A stretch of DNA of 64,000 nt from Saccharothrix luteola (lineage in GTDB: Bacteria > Actinomycetota > Actinomycetes > Mycobacteriales > Pseudonocardiaceae). Of the stretch, positions 25,379 to 33,693 are shown piece by piece. The notes beneath the pieces were generated by a model. That model had not been told where the DNA came from. It was given only the letters and a program-made list of their open reading frames with translations, and searched no databases. Numbering within the stretch: position 1 is the first letter of the stretch; each line of letters begins with the position of its first letter. The DNA lies in contig NZ_JAJHUO010000013.1 in NCBI RefSeq assembly GCF_020859565.1, forward strand, positions 132,663 to 196,662, written 5' to 3'. The translations under genes and the position numbers were made by a program.

Positions 25379-26322
25379 GCCGGACGCCGGAAGGCCGAGC
25401 GGTAGGCGTGGGGGTTGGTGCCGACGACCCGCTTGAACCGGTCCCGGAACGCGGTGGGCGAGCCGAAGCCGACCCGTGCGGCGATCCGGTCCACCGGGTG
25501 GTCGGTGGCCTCCAGCAGGTGCTGCGCCCGGCGGATGCGCGTGCGGTGCAGCCACTGCAACGGCGTGGTGCCGGTCTGCTCGCGGAAGCGGCGGTTGAGG
25601 GTGCGGGTGCTCATGCCCGCGTGCGCGGCGATGTCGGCCAGGCCGAGGTCGCGCGCGCAGTTGTCCGCCATCCACCGCAGCACGGGTTCGAGCACGGAGC
25701 CGCGGGTCGTCGGCGGCTGCTCGTGCACGATGAACTGCGCCTGCCCGCCTTCGCGCTCCAGCGGCATCACCGACAGGCGGGCGGCGTCGGCGGCCACCGC
25801 GGAGCCGTAGTCCTGGCGGATCAGGTGCAGGCACAGGTCGAGCCCGGCGGCGGCGCCGGCCGACGTGAGCAGCCGCCCGTTGTCCACGTAGAGGACGTCG
25901 GGGTCGACCTCGATCCCGGGGTGGCGCGCGGCCAGCGCGTCGGCCGCCGACCAGTGGGTCGTGGCGCGCAACCCGTCGAGCAGGCCGGTGGCCGCGAGGA
26001 TGAACGCGCCGGAGCAGATCGACGCGAGCCGAGCGCCACCCGCGGCGGCGGCCCGGAGGGCGTCGAGCACCTCGTCCGGGATCGGCGCGGTCGCGTCGGC
26101 GCAGCCGGGCAGGATCACGGTGTCCGCGTCGGCCAGGGCGTCCAGGCCCCACGGCGGTTGGAGGGTGAACGCGCCCGCGTCGACCGTCGGCGTGGCGCCG
26201 CAGACCAGCACGCGGTAGGCGGGCTCGCCGCCGGGGAGTCGGGTGCGGGTGAACACCTCGATCGGCGTGGACAGGTCGAACGGGACGACCCGGTCGAGGG
26301 CGAGGACGGCCACCGTGCGCAT
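25360..26322 (-). CDS. GlxA-family regulator (DJ-1/PfpI domain plus AraC HTH)
   Basis: A 320-residue transcriptional regulator. The N-terminal DJ-1/PfpI-like domain includes the nucleophile-elbow-like SICSGAF. A C-terminal AraC double helix-turn-helix follows (LADIAAHAGMSTRTLNRRF; VDRIAARVGFGSPTAFRDRF). GlxA-type proteins act mostly as activators responding to small molecules. The target is unknown; the adjacent convergent CcsB gene is not an obvious one. Confidence 0.93.
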   Translation of the reverse strand: MRTVAVLALDRVVPFDLSTPIEVFTRTRLPGGEPAYRVLVCGATPTVDAGAFTLQPPWGLDALADADTVILPGCADATAPIPDEVLDALRAAAAGGARLASICSGAFILAATGLLDGLRATTHWSAADALAARHPGIEVDPDVLYVDNGRLLTSAGAAAGLDLCLHLIRQDYGSAVAADAARLSVMPLEREGGQAQFIVHEQPPTTRGSVLEPVLRWMADNCARDLGLADIAAHAGMSTRTLNRRFREQTGTTPLQWLHRTRIRRAQHLLEATDHPVDRIAARVGFGSPTAFRDRFKRVVGTNPHAYRSAFRRPAQSTPA

Positions 26323-26436
26323 GCGGGAACCGTAGCCGCGCGGCCGGTCACGTCGGACGGCGCGCCTCGGGGTCTCGCGGCGCGGCCGGCTGTCACCCGG
26401 TCTCGTGACCTGCCCGGAGATCGCCGGAAACCTGAT

Positions 26437-26475
26437 CCTGCCGGGTGTGGCCGATCGCCGTCCGCACCCGGCAGG
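26437..26475 (-). terminator. 11-bp hairpin after EF-hand copy 2
   Basis: CCTGCCGGGTG at 26437-26447 pairs perfectly with 26465-26475 over a 17-base loop. It lies just 6 bases beyond the stop of the reverse-strand EF-hand gene. Confidence 0.7.
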
Positions 26476-26481
26476 CCGGGG

Positions 26482-27039
26482 TCAGGCCGCGATCGGCCCG
26501 AAGATCCAGTTTCCCCTGGCGCCCTCCTCCGTGCTGCGGAAGAACTGCTCGTTGGCGGCGTGCAGTTCGCCGCGGTCGAGCGAGCCGTTGCCGTCCAGGT
26601 CGAGCTTGTCGAACGCGGCGTTGCCCGCGTCCTCGGACAGGCGGAAGGCGCTGGCCGCCATGCGCACGTACTCGGTCCTGGTGATCCGGCCGTCGCCGTC
26701 GACGTCCATCAGGTCGTAGAAGGCGTCCGCGACCGGTGCGATGTGGGTCTGGTAGCCGCCGTCGGACGCGGTCACGAACCGGTCCATGCCCGAGGAGTAC
26801 TCGTCGACGTCGACGCGGTCGTCCCCGTCGGCGTCCATCGGGCGCGTGACCGCCTCCCACAGCGCGTTGTAGCGGTCCCGGACGAGTTCGCTCTCGGGCG
26901 AGCCCGGCGCGTACCCGAACGCGGTGACGAGCCGATCGGCGGACGCCGTGTAGTCCATCCTGTCGATGGTCCCGTCGTCGTCCACGTCCAGCAGGGCGAA
27001 GAGGTGTGCGAGTTTCCGTTTCAGCAGTTCGTTGAGCAT
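26482..27039 (-). CDS. Calerythrin-like EF-hand calcium-binding protein (copy 2)
   Basis: A 185-residue protein with four well-preserved EF loops: DVDDDGTIDRMD, DADGDDRVDVDE, DVDGDGRITRTE and DLDGNGSLDRGE. It is the best conserved of the three copies in the window. The start at 27039 follows GGAGAAAGG. It diverges from the reductase/FAAL/ACP operon with only 84 bases between start codons, so the two may share control. Role in calcium buffering or signalling is from the family, not from direct evidence. Confidence 0.94.
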   Translation of the reverse strand: MLNELLKRKLAHLFALLDVDDDGTIDRMDYTASADRLVTAFGYAPGSPESELVRDRYNALWEAVTRPMDADGDDRVDVDEYSSGMDRFVTASDGGYQTHIAPVADAFYDLMDVDGDGRITRTEYVRMAASAFRLSEDAGNAAFDKLDLDGNGSLDRGELHAANEQFFRSTEEGARGNWIFGPIAA

Positions 27040-27123
27040 GCGATGGTCACCTTTCTCCGGCGGCGTATTACGCTGGCGACGTGAACGCTACTGTTTGCGC
27101 TGTGACCACGGTAAGGTTGCCGA

Positions 27124-28182
27124 ATGGCTGACCATGTGGTAGACGGAGCCAATGGGTTTGTCGCCTCACATCTGATCGGTGCGCTCGTGGCCCGCGGTGA
27201 CGCGGTGGTCGCCTTGGCGCGCGCCAGTGAGGAAGTGGTCAGGAGGAAGGTCTCCGACGCGCTGGTCACGCTGCACCTGGACCCTTCCCTGGCGAGGAAG
27301 GTGCAGGTCAGGCAGTTCTCGCTGGCCGAAAAGGAGCTGGGGATATCGGCTTCCGACGTGTTCGTCGAACCGTGCACGTATTGGCACAGCGCCGCCCTCA
27401 TCACGTTCTTCCCGCGTCGCGAGGCCGAGTTGCACGCGGTCAACGTGGTCGGCTCCACCAATGTCACCGCCGCGTTCGCCAGGCACGCCAAACCCGGTTC
27501 CCGTTATGTCCACGTCAGCACGGCCTACCAACACGGGACCACGGACGGTAGAGCGCTCGAGCAATGGCCTGAATACGCTCACCCGTCCGAGTTCCGGAAT
27601 GACTACGAACACTCGAAAAGATTGGCCGAAGTAGAGCTCTCTCAGACCGGATTAGCTCACAAGGGTGACGTGCTCGTCGCCCGATTGGGCGTCATGGTCG
27701 GCCACTCCGGGACCGGCCGGGCGCTGACCGACCTCGGGATGTACGACTTCCTCAGGGTCATCGCGCTGTTCGCCAGGCGCACCCCCGGCCAACGCGTCCG
27801 CTTCGTCTGCCACCCGAGGGCCGCTCTGCACCTGACACCGGTCGACGGCACCGTGGACCGGATGCTCGCGCTGGCGAGCGGCCCGCTCGACCGGCCGGTG
27901 CGCCACCTCGTGCCCCCGACCGCGGTGCCGGTGACCGACCTGTTCGCCGCGATCTCCGCGCACCTGCCCGTCGAGCTGGTCGCGGTCACCGCCGCGGAGG
28001 TCGAAGCCGAGCCCTTCAGCAGGTTCGAGGCGATCGTCAACATGCGGTGCAAGTTCACCTCCCCGTACCTGCGCTACGAGTACCAGTTCGAGTCCCACGC
28101 GGACGCCGAGCCGCCACCCGTCACGCCTCGCATCCTCGACCTCCTGATCTCCTGGTACACCCGCGAGGGGCTCCCCGAATGA
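27124..28182 (+). CDS. Thioester reductase-like NAD(P)-binding protein (extended SDR)
   Basis: A 352-residue protein of the NAD_binding_4 / thioester-reductase group. It shows the dinucleotide motif GANGFVASH at residues 8-16, the core strand HVSTAY with Ser 132, and the catalytic pair Tyr 161 / Lys 165 in NDYEHSK. Relatives reduce acyl thioesters to aldehydes or alcohols (NRPS termination domains, carboxylic acid reductases, fatty acyl reductases). It is followed with a 4-base overlap by an acyl-AMP ligase and then an ACP, so the likely substrate is an ACP-bound acyl chain. The order is reversed relative to carboxylic acid reductase, where reductase comes last. It could instead be an epimerase-like enzyme; the operon favours reduction. 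Confidence 0.85.
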   Translation: MADHVVDGANGFVASHLIGALVARGDAVVALARASEEVVRRKVSDALVTLHLDPSLARKVQVRQFSLAEKELGISASDVFVEPCTYWHSAALITFFPRREAELHAVNVVGSTNVTAAFARHAKPGSRYVHVSTAYQHGTTDGRALEQWPEYAHPSEFRNDYEHSKRLAEVELSQTGLAHKGDVLVARLGVMVGHSGTGRALTDLGMYDFLRVIALFARRTPGQRVRFVCHPRAALHLTPVDGTVDRMLALASGPLDRPVRHLVPPTAVPVTDLFAAISAHLPVELVAVTAAEVEAEPFSRFEAIVNMRCKFTSPYLRYEYQFESHADAEPPPVTPRILDLLISWYTREGLPE

Positions 28183-29858
28183 CGGACTTCGTCACCCGCT
28201 TCCGCGCCCGCCCGCGCCCCGACCGGAAGGTCACCTACCTGCCCGAAGGGCGGCCGGCGGCCGAACTGACCCACCTGGAGCTCGACCGGAGGGCCAGGGC
28301 GGTGGCGTCCTGGCTGACCGGGTCCGGGATGGCGGGCAGACCGGTGCTGCTGCTCTACCCCGCCGGACTGGACTTCCTCGTCGCGTTCCTGGGCTGCCTC
28401 TACGCGCGTGCCGTGGCGGTGCCCGCGCCCCTGCCGCTGTCCGGCGCCTCGCGAGTGGACCGGGTGGACCGCCTGCTCGAGGACTCGGGCGCGCGACTGG
28501 TGCTCACCGACGGGGCGCACGTGGCCGCGTTGGACGGGCTGTCGGCGCGGACCTTCGACGAGACGCCCGCCCCCGACTCGTGGGAGCCGTCGGAGGCGGG
28601 CACCGGCACCGTCGCCTACCTCCAGTACACCTCGGGGTCGACCAGCCGGCCGCGCGGCGTCGAGGTCACCCGCGGCAGCCTGACGCACAACCTCGAGCTG
28701 TTCGGGAAGATCGCCGGCGACGTCCCCGTCCGGCGCATCGGCGGCTGGCTGCCGCACCACCACGACATGGGGCTCGTCGGGCTCCAGCTGCAGGCGCTGC
28801 ACGCGGAAGCCGACCTGGTCCTGCTGTCACCGGAGGCGGTGGTGGCCCGGCCGATCCGCTGGCTGCGCGCGATCAGCGACCACCGGGTGGACTGGACCGT
28901 GGCCCCCGACTTCGGCTACGCGTGGGCGACCCGCCGAATCGGTGACGAGGAGCTCGAAGGACTCGACCTGTCGTGCCTGACGATGGCGGTCAGCGGAGCC
29001 GAGCCGATCCGGATCGCCACGCTGGACGCGTTCGCCGAGCGGTTCGCGCCGGTCGGGTTCCGGCGCACCGCGCTCAACCCGGGGTACGGCCTCGCCGAAT
29101 CCACCCTGGTGGTCACGTGCACCTCACGTGGACTCGGACCGACCGTGCGCTCGTTCGCCTCGGCGTCGCTGGCAGCCGGGGTGGCCGTGCCCACGTCGGA
29201 CGCGGACGGCGTGCCGCTGGTCGGGTGCGGCGAGCCGGGCGACATGGAGGTGCGCATCGTCGACCCGGTTGTGGGCGGCGAGGTGGGCGACGGCACGATC
29301 GGGGAGATCAGGGTGGCCGGGCCCAGCCTGGCCGCGGGCTACCACCGCGACCCCGCCGCGACGCGCGCCACGTTCGTCACCGACTCGGCCGTCCGGTGGC
29401 TGCGGACCGGCGACCTGGGCTTCCTCCTCGACGGGCAGCTGTACGTCACCGGGCGGCTGAAGGAACTGATCATCGTCCGCGGCCGGAACCTGTACCCGCA
29501 GGACTTCGAGTTCTCGGCGCGGGAGGCGCACCCGGACGCGGGCCGGGGCGCGGCCTTCGGCGTGCGGGCCGCCGACGGGGAGGAGCAAGTGGTGCTGGTG
29601 CAGGAGTTGCGCCGCGCCTCGCGGGTGGACCCCGCCGAGTTCGCCGACGCCGTGCTCGACGTCGTGACCAAGCAGTTCGGCGTGTCGGTGAGCCTCGTGG
29701 TCGTCCGTCCGAACACGATCCGCCACACCACGAGCGGCAAGGTGCGTCGGGGGCACATGCGCGACCTGTTCCTCGGCGGCGGGCTGTCGGCGCTGCACCG
29801 CGAGCTGTCACCCGCCGTCGCCGCCGTCCTCGCCGTCCCGGAGGTCGACCATGCCTGA
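28179..29858 (+). CDS. Fatty acyl-AMP ligase (FAAL-like)
   Basis: A 559-residue adenylate-forming enzyme. The ATP loop YTSGSTSRPRG, the FAAL-typical LPHHHDMGL, the adenine/aryl motif NPGYGLAEST, the TGDLG hinge and a C-terminal TTSGKVRRG lysine are visible. FAALs activate free fatty acids as adenylates and pass them to an ACP rather than to CoA. The ACP gene starts inside its last codons, which supports that transfer. The ATG at 28179 overlaps the reductase stop, giving strict translational coupling through the operon. Confidence 0.92.
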   Translation: MTDFVTRFRARPRPDRKVTYLPEGRPAAELTHLELDRRARAVASWLTGSGMAGRPVLLLYPAGLDFLVAFLGCLYARAVAVPAPLPLSGASRVDRVDRLLEDSGARLVLTDGAHVAALDGLSARTFDETPAPDSWEPSEAGTGTVAYLQYTSGSTSRPRGVEVTRGSLTHNLELFGKIAGDVPVRRIGGWLPHHHDMGLVGLQLQALHAEADLVLLSPEAVVARPIRWLRAISDHRVDWTVAPDFGYAWATRRIGDEELEGLDLSCLTMAVSGAEPIRIATLDAFAERFAPVGFRRTALNPGYGLAESTLVVTCTSRGLGPTVRSFASASLAAGVAVPTSDADGVPLVGCGEPGDMEVRIVDPVVGGEVGDGTIGEIRVAGPSLAAGYHRDPAATRATFVTDSAVRWLRTGDLGFLLDGQLYVTGRLKELIIVRGRNLYPQDFEFSAREAHPDAGRGAAFGVRAADGEEQVVLVQELRRASRVDPAEFADAVLDVVTKQFGVSVSLVVVRPNTIRHTTSGKVRRGHMRDLFLGGGLSALHRELSPAVAAVLAVPEVDHA

Positions 29859-30096
29859 CGAGTCGTTGAGGGCGTGGCTCGTCGACGCCGTGGCGGGATA
29901 CGTGGGTCTGCCGCCCTCGCGGGTCGGCACCGGGGTGGCGCTGCGCTCGCTCGGCTTCGACTCCGTGCACGCCATGGGTCTGTGCGTCGACATCGAAGAG
30001 CGCTGGGGCGTTCTCGTGGAACCCACGCTGGCCTGGGACTTCCCGACCATCGACACCATCGTGGCGCACCTCGGCCCGCAGATCGACCGGACGTGA
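29851..30096 (+). CDS. Stand-alone acyl carrier protein
   Basis: An 81-residue ACP with the phosphopantetheine site at Ser 38 in LGFDSVHAMGL and the usual four-helix pattern. It overlaps the FAAL gene by 8 bases and is most likely its acyl acceptor. Together, the ligase, ACP and reductase could convert a fatty acid into an aldehyde or alcohol, or deliver an acyl group elsewhere. Confidence 0.94.
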   Translation: MPDESLRAWLVDAVAGYVGLPPSRVGTGVALRSLGFDSVHAMGLCVDIEERWGVLVEPTLAWDFPTIDTIVAHLGPQIDRT

Positions 30097-30160
30097 GCCG
30101 TCGCGGTGGGCGCGACCGGCGCCACGTCGACCGGCCGGGTGGTCGCCGTGGGCGGCGGGC

Positions 30161-31081
30161 TCACGCGGCGTCGGCTCGACGGAGGCGTTCGGTCGCCTGC
30201 GCGCGGACGGCCTCACCGGACACCGGCGTGCTGCCGTGCAGGGCCTCCCAGCGGGCGTTGTGCGCCGCCTGCCAGAGGCTCGCCGCCCACGCGACCTCCA
30301 GCTCCTCCGCGGTGAACCGGCGTCCCCGGAGGTCCTGGTAGGCGTCGAGGAACGCGGCGGAGCTCTCGATCGGGGCCAGCGTCGGCGGTGACGCGTGCAC
30401 GAACGACCCGCACGCCGCGCCCACCAGCGCCGCCTCCGGCTGCCAGGCCAGGCTGTCCCAGTCGTGCACGACCCACACCTCCCCGTCCCGCCAGCGGAGG
30501 TTCTGCCCCTCGTAGTCGGCGTGCCCGAGCACGCACGGCAGGTCGGCGGCCAGGAGCCGCTTGCGCACCCGGGCCGCCGTGTCGACGACGTGCTCGGGCA
30601 CGGCCGCCTGGTCCCGGTCGTCCAGCAAGGGGACCGCCGGCCACAGCCCCGGATCCGCGTGGTCCCACCGTGCCCAGCGCGGGTTCGGCAGCGGCGGCGG
30701 GACGGTCACGTCGACCAGGCCGGCCATCAGGCGGGCGAACACCTCCGCGTAGCGGGCGGCGACGTCCGGCGAGTCGCCCATCAGCGGCTCGCCGCCCGGC
30801 CGGTACTCCTCGGCGTGCACGGCCAGCGCGCCCACGGTGTCCGCGGGCGTGAGCGGCCGGGCACACGGGAAACCCCGCTCCGCCAGCCTGGCCTGCGCGG
30901 CGACGCACGACGCGGCACGGCCGTCGTCCTCGCGCGCCTTCACCACGACCTCGCGCCCGCCGGCCAACCGCAGCCCGAAGACCGCCGACATCTGCCGCAC
31001 CTCGAACAGGACGCCGACCGGCTCGGCGCCCAACCGGTCCGCGCACCACGCCGGCAACCAGTCCGGCAGGCCGTCCGACAT
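30161..31081 (-). CDS. APH/choline kinase-like phosphotransferase
   Basis: A 306-residue kinase-like protein with the catalytic loop LGHADYEGQNLRW and the metal Asp in VVHDWDSL. The start is placed at the ATG at 31081 (MSDGLPDW). The frame is open upstream but without a better ribosome site. Family members phosphorylate small molecules including aminoglycosides; the physiological substrate is unknown. Neighbouring genes give no clear clue. Confidence 0.87.
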   Translation of the reverse strand: MSDGLPDWLPAWCADRLGAEPVGVLFEVRQMSAVFGLRLAGGREVVVKAREDDGRAASCVAAQARLAERGFPCARPLTPADTVGALAVHAEEYRPGGEPLMGDSPDVAARYAEVFARLMAGLVDVTVPPPLPNPRWARWDHADPGLWPAVPLLDDRDQAAVPEHVVDTAARVRKRLLAADLPCVLGHADYEGQNLRWRDGEVWVVHDWDSLAWQPEAALVGAACGSFVHASPPTLAPIESSAAFLDAYQDLRGRRFTAEELEVAWAASLWQAAHNARWEALHGSTPVSGEAVRAQATERLRRADAA

Positions 31082-31191
31082 CACGACGACCACTGTGCCA
31101 GGCGGGGGCTTGCCCGCGTGTCCTGGATCACCTACCGTCGAGTAAAGGTGAAGACGTTTCGCGTATGGGTGAACCGGGTCGGGGAGTGCGG

Positions 31192-33198
31192 ATGCGGGTC
31201 TCGCGACGGTCGTTGGCGGCAACGGCGCTGGTCGGCGCGCTGGTCGTGGTCGGACTGCCGGTCGCGGACGCCGCGCCGCAGCCGTACCTGGTGGGTCGCG
31301 GCATCTCCGACGTCACCGGTCCGGCCGCCGAGAACGGGATGATGGGCTACTCGGCGTTCGACCAGAAGACCACCGGCATCCACCAGCGGCAGCGCTCACG
31401 CGCGTACGTCGTGGTCGACCAGGCCACAGGCAAGCGCGTCGCGTACGTCAACGCGGACCTGGCGATGATCTTCCGGGCGGTGCAGGAGGCGGTGCTGGCC
31501 AAGCTCCAGGCCCGGTACGGCTCGCTCTACACCCGCGAGAACGTGCTGCTGTCCGCCACCCACACGCACGCCGGGCCCGGCGGCTACTCGCACAACCTCG
31601 CCTACAACCTCTCGATCCTGGGCATGCAGCCGCAGACGCTGGCCGCGATCACCGACGGCATCACGGAGTCGGTCGTGCGCGCGCACGAAGACCTCAAGCC
31701 CGGCGAGCTGACCCTGGGCCGCGGCGAGCTGACCGACGCCAGCGTGAACCGCTCCCGGGTCGCGTTCGAGCGCAACCCCGACAAGGGCCACTTCCCCCGG
31801 GCGATCGACCCCGCCATGACGGTGCTGCGGTTCCGGCAGAACGGCGCGGACGTCGGCGCGATCAGCTGGTTCGCCACCCACAACACGTCGATGACCAACA
31901 AGAACACGCTGATCAGCCCGGACAACAAGGGTTACGCGTCCTACCAGTGGGAGCACGACGACCGGGGCGTGCGGTACCTGGAGGACCGGCCCGGGTTCGT
32001 CGCCGCGTTCTCCAACACGAACGCCGGCGACATGTCGCCGAACCTCAACCTGCGCCCCGGCTCCGGTCCGACCGAGGACGAGGTGGAGAACACCCGGATC
32101 ATCGGCGAGCGGCAGAACCGCAAGGCGCAGCAGGTGTTCGCGGGCCCGCAGACACCGGTCACCGGAGCGGTGGACTACCGGATGCGGTTCGTCGACATGG
32201 CCGCGGTCGCCGTCGACGGCCGGTACACCACCGACGGGCGACCCGGCACCACGTGCCCCGGCGTCGTCGGCGCGTCCACCATGGCGGGCAGCGTCGAGGA
32301 CGGCCCGGCGATCCCCGGCTTCCGCGAGGGCATGACCAGCCCGTGGAAGGCGCTGTTCGAGCCCTTGGACGTCGAGGTCCCGCAGTGGCTGCGGGACTGC
32401 CAGTACCCGAAGGCGTCGCTGGTGCCGACCGGCCTGGTGCAGGCCACGCCGAACGTGCTGCCGCTTCAGGTGGTGAAGATCGGGCCGCTGCACCTGGTCG
32501 CCGTTCCGGGCGAGGTGACGATCGTGGCGGGCCTGCGGATCCGGCGCGCGGTGGCCGCCGAGGCGGGCGTGCCGCTGGAGGACGTGCTGGTGCAGGGCTA
32601 CGCCAACGACTACAGCCAGTACGTGACCACGCCGGAGGAGTACGACCTCCAGCAGTACGAGGGCGGCTCGACGCTGTTCGGCCGCAACACCCTGCCCGCC
32701 TACCAGCAGGAGTTCGCCAAGCTGGCCGCGTCCCTGCGCGCCGGCACACCCCTCGCGCCCGGCGCCACGCCGACCAAGCCACCGTTCACCGAGCTCAACC
32801 TCCAGACCGGGGTGGTGTTCGACGACAAGGCGCCGTGGCACTCCTTCGGCCAGGTGCTCACCGAGCCGGCCGCCGGCTACGCCCGCGGCCAGACCGCCAC
32901 GGCGGTCTTCGTCACCGGCCACCCGAAGAACAACCTCCGCCGCAACGGCACGTTCCTGGAGGTGCAGCGCCTGGTCGACGGCGCCTGGACCAGGCACGCG
33001 GACGACGGCGACTGGTCCACCCGCTACCGCTGGCAGCGCGACGGCGTGGCCAACTCGAACGCCACGGTCACCTGGACGATCCCGGCCGACACGCCCGCGG
33101 GCACCTACCGCATCGTCCACCACGGCGACTGGAAGAGCGGCTGGACGGGCGCGATCACCCCGTTCACCGGCGCAACGAGGACGTTCACCGTCGGCTAA
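31192..33198 (+). CDS. Secreted neutral/alkaline ceramidase
   Basis: A 668-residue exported hydrolase that cleaves the amide bond of ceramide to sphingosine and fatty acid. The ATG at 31192 (GGGGAG five bases upstream) opens a signal peptide (MRVSRRSLAATAL, ending VADAAP). The zinc and catalytic motifs of the family are present: THTHAGPGGYS, the serine region NAGDMSPN, and an Ig-like C-terminal domain ending FTGATRTFTVG. Actinomycetes rarely make sphingolipids, so the enzyme probably acts on external lipid. It ends 4 bases inside the convergent gene. Confidence 0.95.
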   Translation: MRVSRRSLAATALVGALVVVGLPVADAAPQPYLVGRGISDVTGPAAENGMMGYSAFDQKTTGIHQRQRSRAYVVVDQATGKRVAYVNADLAMIFRAVQEAVLAKLQARYGSLYTRENVLLSATHTHAGPGGYSHNLAYNLSILGMQPQTLAAITDGITESVVRAHEDLKPGELTLGRGELTDASVNRSRVAFERNPDKGHFPRAIDPAMTVLRFRQNGADVGAISWFATHNTSMTNKNTLISPDNKGYASYQWEHDDRGVRYLEDRPGFVAAFSNTNAGDMSPNLNLRPGSGPTEDEVENTRIIGERQNRKAQQVFAGPQTPVTGAVDYRMRFVDMAAVAVDGRYTTDGRPGTTCPGVVGASTMAGSVEDGPAIPGFREGMTSPWKALFEPLDVEVPQWLRDCQYPKASLVPTGLVQATPNVLPLQVVKIGPLHLVAVPGEVTIVAGLRIRRAVAAEAGVPLEDVLVQGYANDYSQYVTTPEEYDLQQYEGGSTLFGRNTLPAYQQEFAKLAASLRAGTPLAPGATPTKPPFTELNLQTGVVFDDKAPWHSFGQVLTEPAAGYARGQTATAVFVTGHPKNNLRRNGTFLEVQRLVDGAWTRHADDGDWSTRYRWQRDGVANSNATVTWTIPADTPAGTYRIVHHGDWKSGWTGAITPFTGATRTFTVG

Positions 33199-33632
33199 CC
33201 CTCGCGGTCCAGGGGGCCCCACGACGTGGCGGCGTGCTCCTCGACCAGGCGCTCGCACTCGGCGAGCGCCTCGTCCGTGATCCACCCGATCGGGTGAAGG
33301 CACTCGACCAGGGGCTCGTTGTCCGGGCCCCGACCGACCTCGGTGCCTTCCAAAATCCACGGTCGCGTGCCCGGCCCGCGGCGTTCCCGCAGGTGGCGGT
33401 AGTCGTGCAGGCGACGGGCCACCCAGAGCCGCAGTGGTCTGTCGCCCCACCAGGGTTCGACCGTCAGCGCGTTGGCGGACAGGCCGGGCAGCCGCACGCC
33501 GCTCAACCCGTCCCGGCTGCACCGGTCGCTGTCCGCCTCCGGACCGCGCGACCAGCGCACGTACAGCTCACGGGCGGGCGCGCGGTCCTCGACCAAGGCG
33601 ACCAGGTCGGCGAGATCGGCGAAGGTGCGCAT
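33195..33632 (-). CDS. Small conserved-type protein (resembles DUF6098)
   Basis: A 145-residue soluble protein without signal or membrane segments. The phrase VRLPGLSANALTVEPWW followed by a Trp/His/Arg-rich region resembles what I remember of DUF6098, a family of unknown function; I cannot verify this. It faces the ceramidase gene tail to tail. Confidence 0.75.
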   Translation of the reverse strand: MRTFADLADLVALVEDRAPARELYVRWSRGPEADSDRCSRDGLSGVRLPGLSANALTVEPWWGDRPLRLWVARRLHDYRHLRERRGPGTRPWILEGTEVGRGPDNEPLVECLHPIGWITDEALAECERLVEEHAATSWGPLDREG

Positions 33633-33693
33633 GCGCCGGGGTTACCGCAGGAACGGAGGTTCGAACACGGAACGCCCGGGTATGAGCTAGAGC

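Noticed and set aside
27061-27123. Leaderless promoter for the reductase gene (TAAGGT just before the ATG)
   Set aside because: The -10-like element is well placed, but no convincing -35 element was found and an AAGG could serve as a weak ribosome site; not strong enough to call.
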